The translations under genes and the position numbers were made by a program. A stretch of DNA of 64,000 bases from Myxococcales bacterium (GTDB lineage: Bacteria > Myxococcota_A > UBA9042). Under the pieces are notes generated by a model that worked only from the letters and a program-made list of their open reading frames with translations, was not told the DNA's origin and ran no database searches. Location: the NCBI GenBank assembly GCA_009692425.1, contig SHZF01000001.1, positions 124,001 to 188,000 of the forward strand, given 5' to 3'. This document shows, piece after piece, positions 61,609 to 64,000 of this stretch. Each line of letters opens with the position of its first letter. Within the stretch, counting starts at the first letter, position 1.

Positions 61609-62678
61609 CGGAGCACCGGAGCAAGCGGCGCTGCAGGAGGAGCGACTGGCGGAGCGCCACTTGCCGGAACGGACGCAACGGTCGGTGTGGGCGCCACGGC
61701 ACCTTCCGCTGCTTCACCCAGATCGGCCGGACCCAGCGGCGCGGGCACCGAGACTCCCGCCGCTGCCATAGCATCGCGAACAAGGTCTTGCACCTGCGGG
61801 AGCGTTTCCGCCTTGCGACCGTTCACGAAAAACGTCGGAGTGCCGTCGACGCCGGCCGTCTCGCCCGCCTTCATGTCGCTGGCAACCCCCGCCGCCGCCG
61901 CGTCGCCTTCGACGTCCGCCTGAAAGCGCTTGGCATCCAGCCCGACCTGCTTCGCATATGCCTGCACGGCGGGCCATTCCAAGGCATGCGCGTTGGCAAA
62001 GAGCAAGTCATGTAATTCCCAAAACTTGCCCTGCTGATGTGCGGCCCACGCGGCGCGCGCCGCTCCGACGGCGTTGGGGTGCGCGTGCTGCAGCGGGTAG
62101 TATCTGTAATACAAGACAAATCCGTAGTGCGCGCGCAACTTCTCCAGGCGCGGCGCCGCGACCCGACAATACGGGCACTCGAAGTCCGAAAACTCGACGA
62201 CGGTGACATTCGCTGCGGCGTCGCCCTTGCGCGGCGCCCCGGTGACGTCGATCTGGACGACGGTGTTGAGCCGCTCGATCTCCCGCAAAAGCAGCCCGAC
62301 AGTCTGCTTCTTGCTCTGTCCCTGCCGCAGCAACTCGACGACCGAGCGGGCCAGCTTGCGCGCGATCGGGCAGTCGCCGGCATCGAGGCCCTGCCGGAAC
62401 GAGCGCGCCTTGCCACACGGATCGAACTGCTCGTCGAGCACTTCCACAAACACGCGGCGCTCGGTCGCGTCGAGGTCCGCGAGGTTCACGCCCTTGGGGG
62501 CATCGGCGGCGGTTGCCGCAGCAGTCGGGTCCGCTGGCAGCGCGCTCGGCGGCAACTCCCGGCCGGCGCCGGCCGACACCGCCGGCAGCGTCGCCGCAGA
62601 GGTCGCGTGCTTGCATGATGCCGGCGCCAGCGCGCACACGGCCAGCGCGATCTGGACGACTCGTCGAAAGTTCTGCAT
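61605..62678 (-). CDS. DsbA-family thioredoxin-fold lipoprotein
   Basis: Lipobox-like APASC; VTVVEFSDFECPYCRVAAPRLEKLRAHYG; GTPTFFVNGRKAE. Confidence 0.88.
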   Translation of the reverse strand: MQNFRRVVQIALAVCALAPASCKHATSAATLPAVSAGAGRELPPSALPADPTAAATAADAPKGVNLADLDATERRVFVEVLDEQFDPCGKARSFRQGLDAGDCPIARKLARSVVELLRQGQSKKQTVGLLLREIERLNTVVQIDVTGAPRKGDAAANVTVVEFSDFECPYCRVAAPRLEKLRAHYGFVLYYRYYPLQHAHPNAVGAARAAWAAHQQGKFWELHDLLFANAHALEWPAVQAYAKQVGLDAKRFQADVEGDAAAAGVASDMKAGETAGVDGTPTFFVNGRKAETLPQVQDLVRDAMAAAGVSVPAPLGPADLGEAAEGAVAPTPTVASVPASGAPPVAPPAAPLAPVLR

Positions 62679-62812
62679 GGCAGCCCCGGAATGCGGAAAC
62701 CGCGGCCGGGCCGGGCTTGGTCCGGAACGCGAGGCGCACTAGGATGGTGCCTGCCGCAGCGCCAATCAAGGCGCGTCGGGCGGGATTCTCCCGTCCCCGG
62801 CGGCGTCTCTGC

Positions 62813-63316
62813 ATGGTGCGCGTCTTGATCGCAGTCGGCAGCAACCTCGGAGACTCTCAACGGTTTGTGCGCGAGGGCTGGCATGCTGCCGTCGCGGCGC
62901 TCGGCCTGATCGACGCCCGCCTGAGCCGCGTCGTTGTGTCGCGCCCGGCAGAATCGGTCGGGGGAGGCACTTTTTCAAACGCCGTCGGAGCTGGGCAAAG
63001 CGACCTGGCGCCTGCGGTCGCCCTGGCACGCTTGCTCGAAGTCGAGTCGCGCTTTGGCCGTACCCGCAGCCCCGGTCGCGCGCCGCACGCCCGAACGCTC
63101 GATCTGGACCTGCTCGACTGGGGCGGCGCCGTGATCGCGCTGCCCGAACTGACGTTGCCGCACCCCCGCATGCACCTGCGGGATTTCGTCCTGATCCCGC
63201 TGGCTGACCTCGAACCATGGTACGTGGATGCGCGTACCGGCATTGGCATCGGCGATCTCGTGCGCAACTTGCGCGAACGCCACATCGTGCCGGCCGCAGC
63301 GAGCCCCTGCCCATGA
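62813..63316 (+). CDS. folK: 2-amino-4-hydroxy-6-hydroxymethyldihydropteridine pyrophosphokinase
   Basis: VLIAVGSNLGD, LLEVESRFGRTRSPGRAPHARTLDLDLLDWGG, LPHPRMHLRDFVLIPLADLEP. Confidence 0.92.
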   Translation: MVRVLIAVGSNLGDSQRFVREGWHAAVAALGLIDARLSRVVVSRPAESVGGGTFSNAVGAGQSDLAPAVALARLLEVESRFGRTRSPGRAPHARTLDLDLLDWGGAVIALPELTLPHPRMHLRDFVLIPLADLEPWYVDARTGIGIGDLVRNLRERHIVPAAASPCP

Positions 63317-63954
63317 CCATGCGCCTCCCATGGGCCTGCGCGCTGGCGCTGACCGCCGCGTGCCAGCATGACGGCCCGCCCGTGTCGATCTGGCGCGCAC
63401 CGGGTCTCGGCAGGCCACCCGCCGTGGCGTTGTCTGAGGTGCACCTGGACGACCCGGTTGCAGTCGAGCGCTACATCGAGGCGCTGCTGGCGGTCGCGGC
63501 CGGCGACGAGGGACTCGACGCCGTCGTGTCGATCGCCAAGCGCATGGATGCGGCCGACCTCGCGCGCCACCGGGGGGCCCGTTTGCTGGCGATGCAGGCC
63601 GCGTTCCGGATCGTGCGCTCTGGCGGCCTCGGGTCCCGCTTTGACGACCTGCGCGCCCTCGTCGATGGCCTGCAAGCGGCGGCACCGGCTTCGCCCGAAG
63701 CGCTGGCATGCCGTTCGTTTCTGCGCTGGATCGTGGTGACGGACGGCCACGGCGGCTTCAAGCGCGACGGCCTCGACCCCGCCATCGTGCGCGAACTGGC
63801 GCGCGATCTGCGCACCTTGGTCGATGCCCATCCTGGGTTCGACGCGCCGCCTCCGTTCGACCGGGTCCGCATGCGCGCCGAGGCTGCCGCTGCCGAGACG
63901 ATCACGCGGACACTGGATGCAGCGGACCAGAACCCCGCCCTTCCCGCGCCCTGA
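63313..63954 (+). CDS. Hypothetical lipoprotein
   Basis: ATGA overlap with folK; LALTAACQ lipobox-like. Confidence 0.55.
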   Translation: MTMRLPWACALALTAACQHDGPPVSIWRAPGLGRPPAVALSEVHLDDPVAVERYIEALLAVAAGDEGLDAVVSIAKRMDAADLARHRGARLLAMQAAFRIVRSGGLGSRFDDLRALVDGLQAAAPASPEALACRSFLRWIVVTDGHGGFKRDGLDPAIVRELARDLRTLVDAHPGFDAPPPFDRVRMRAEAAAAETITRTLDAADQNPALPAP

Positions 63955-64000
63955 TCATGGCGTCGGTGTCACCGTGCCGGGCACTTCCGGGGGTGGGTTG

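Overview
High-GC (Myxococcota/deltaproteobacteria-like, inferred from gene content) chromosomal segment, densely packed with about 48 protein-coding genes on both strands. I saw no rRNA, tRNA, CRISPR array, transposase, integrase or phage gene. Housekeeping genes recognised: comEC (5'-truncated by the window edge), pyrE, amt, dusB, gpmI, nrdJ, obgE, coaD, thiL, dnaJ-like, dnaK, thiolase, gltX, gmk, folK. Accessory or less characterised regions: a four-to-five gene translationally coupled operon of large envelope TPR proteins (26149-35932) behind a consensus sigma70-type promoter and a structured leader; a VWA / PGRP-amidase cassette (36582-41179); a polysaccharide export trio (BY-kinase, Wza-like, outer-membrane barrel; 45422-49916); several lipoproteins, including a metzincin-motif protein and a Cys-rich protein; and a repeat-dense intergenic gap at 50770-51330. 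The best regulatory signal is a tandem pair of NrdR-box-like palindromes at exactly 31 bp spacing upstream of nrdJ. Most very long antisense ORFs in the track are high-GC shadow ORFs. No clear new defence or mobile system is visible; the TPR operon and the VWA/amidase cassette are the best candidates for under-described systems.
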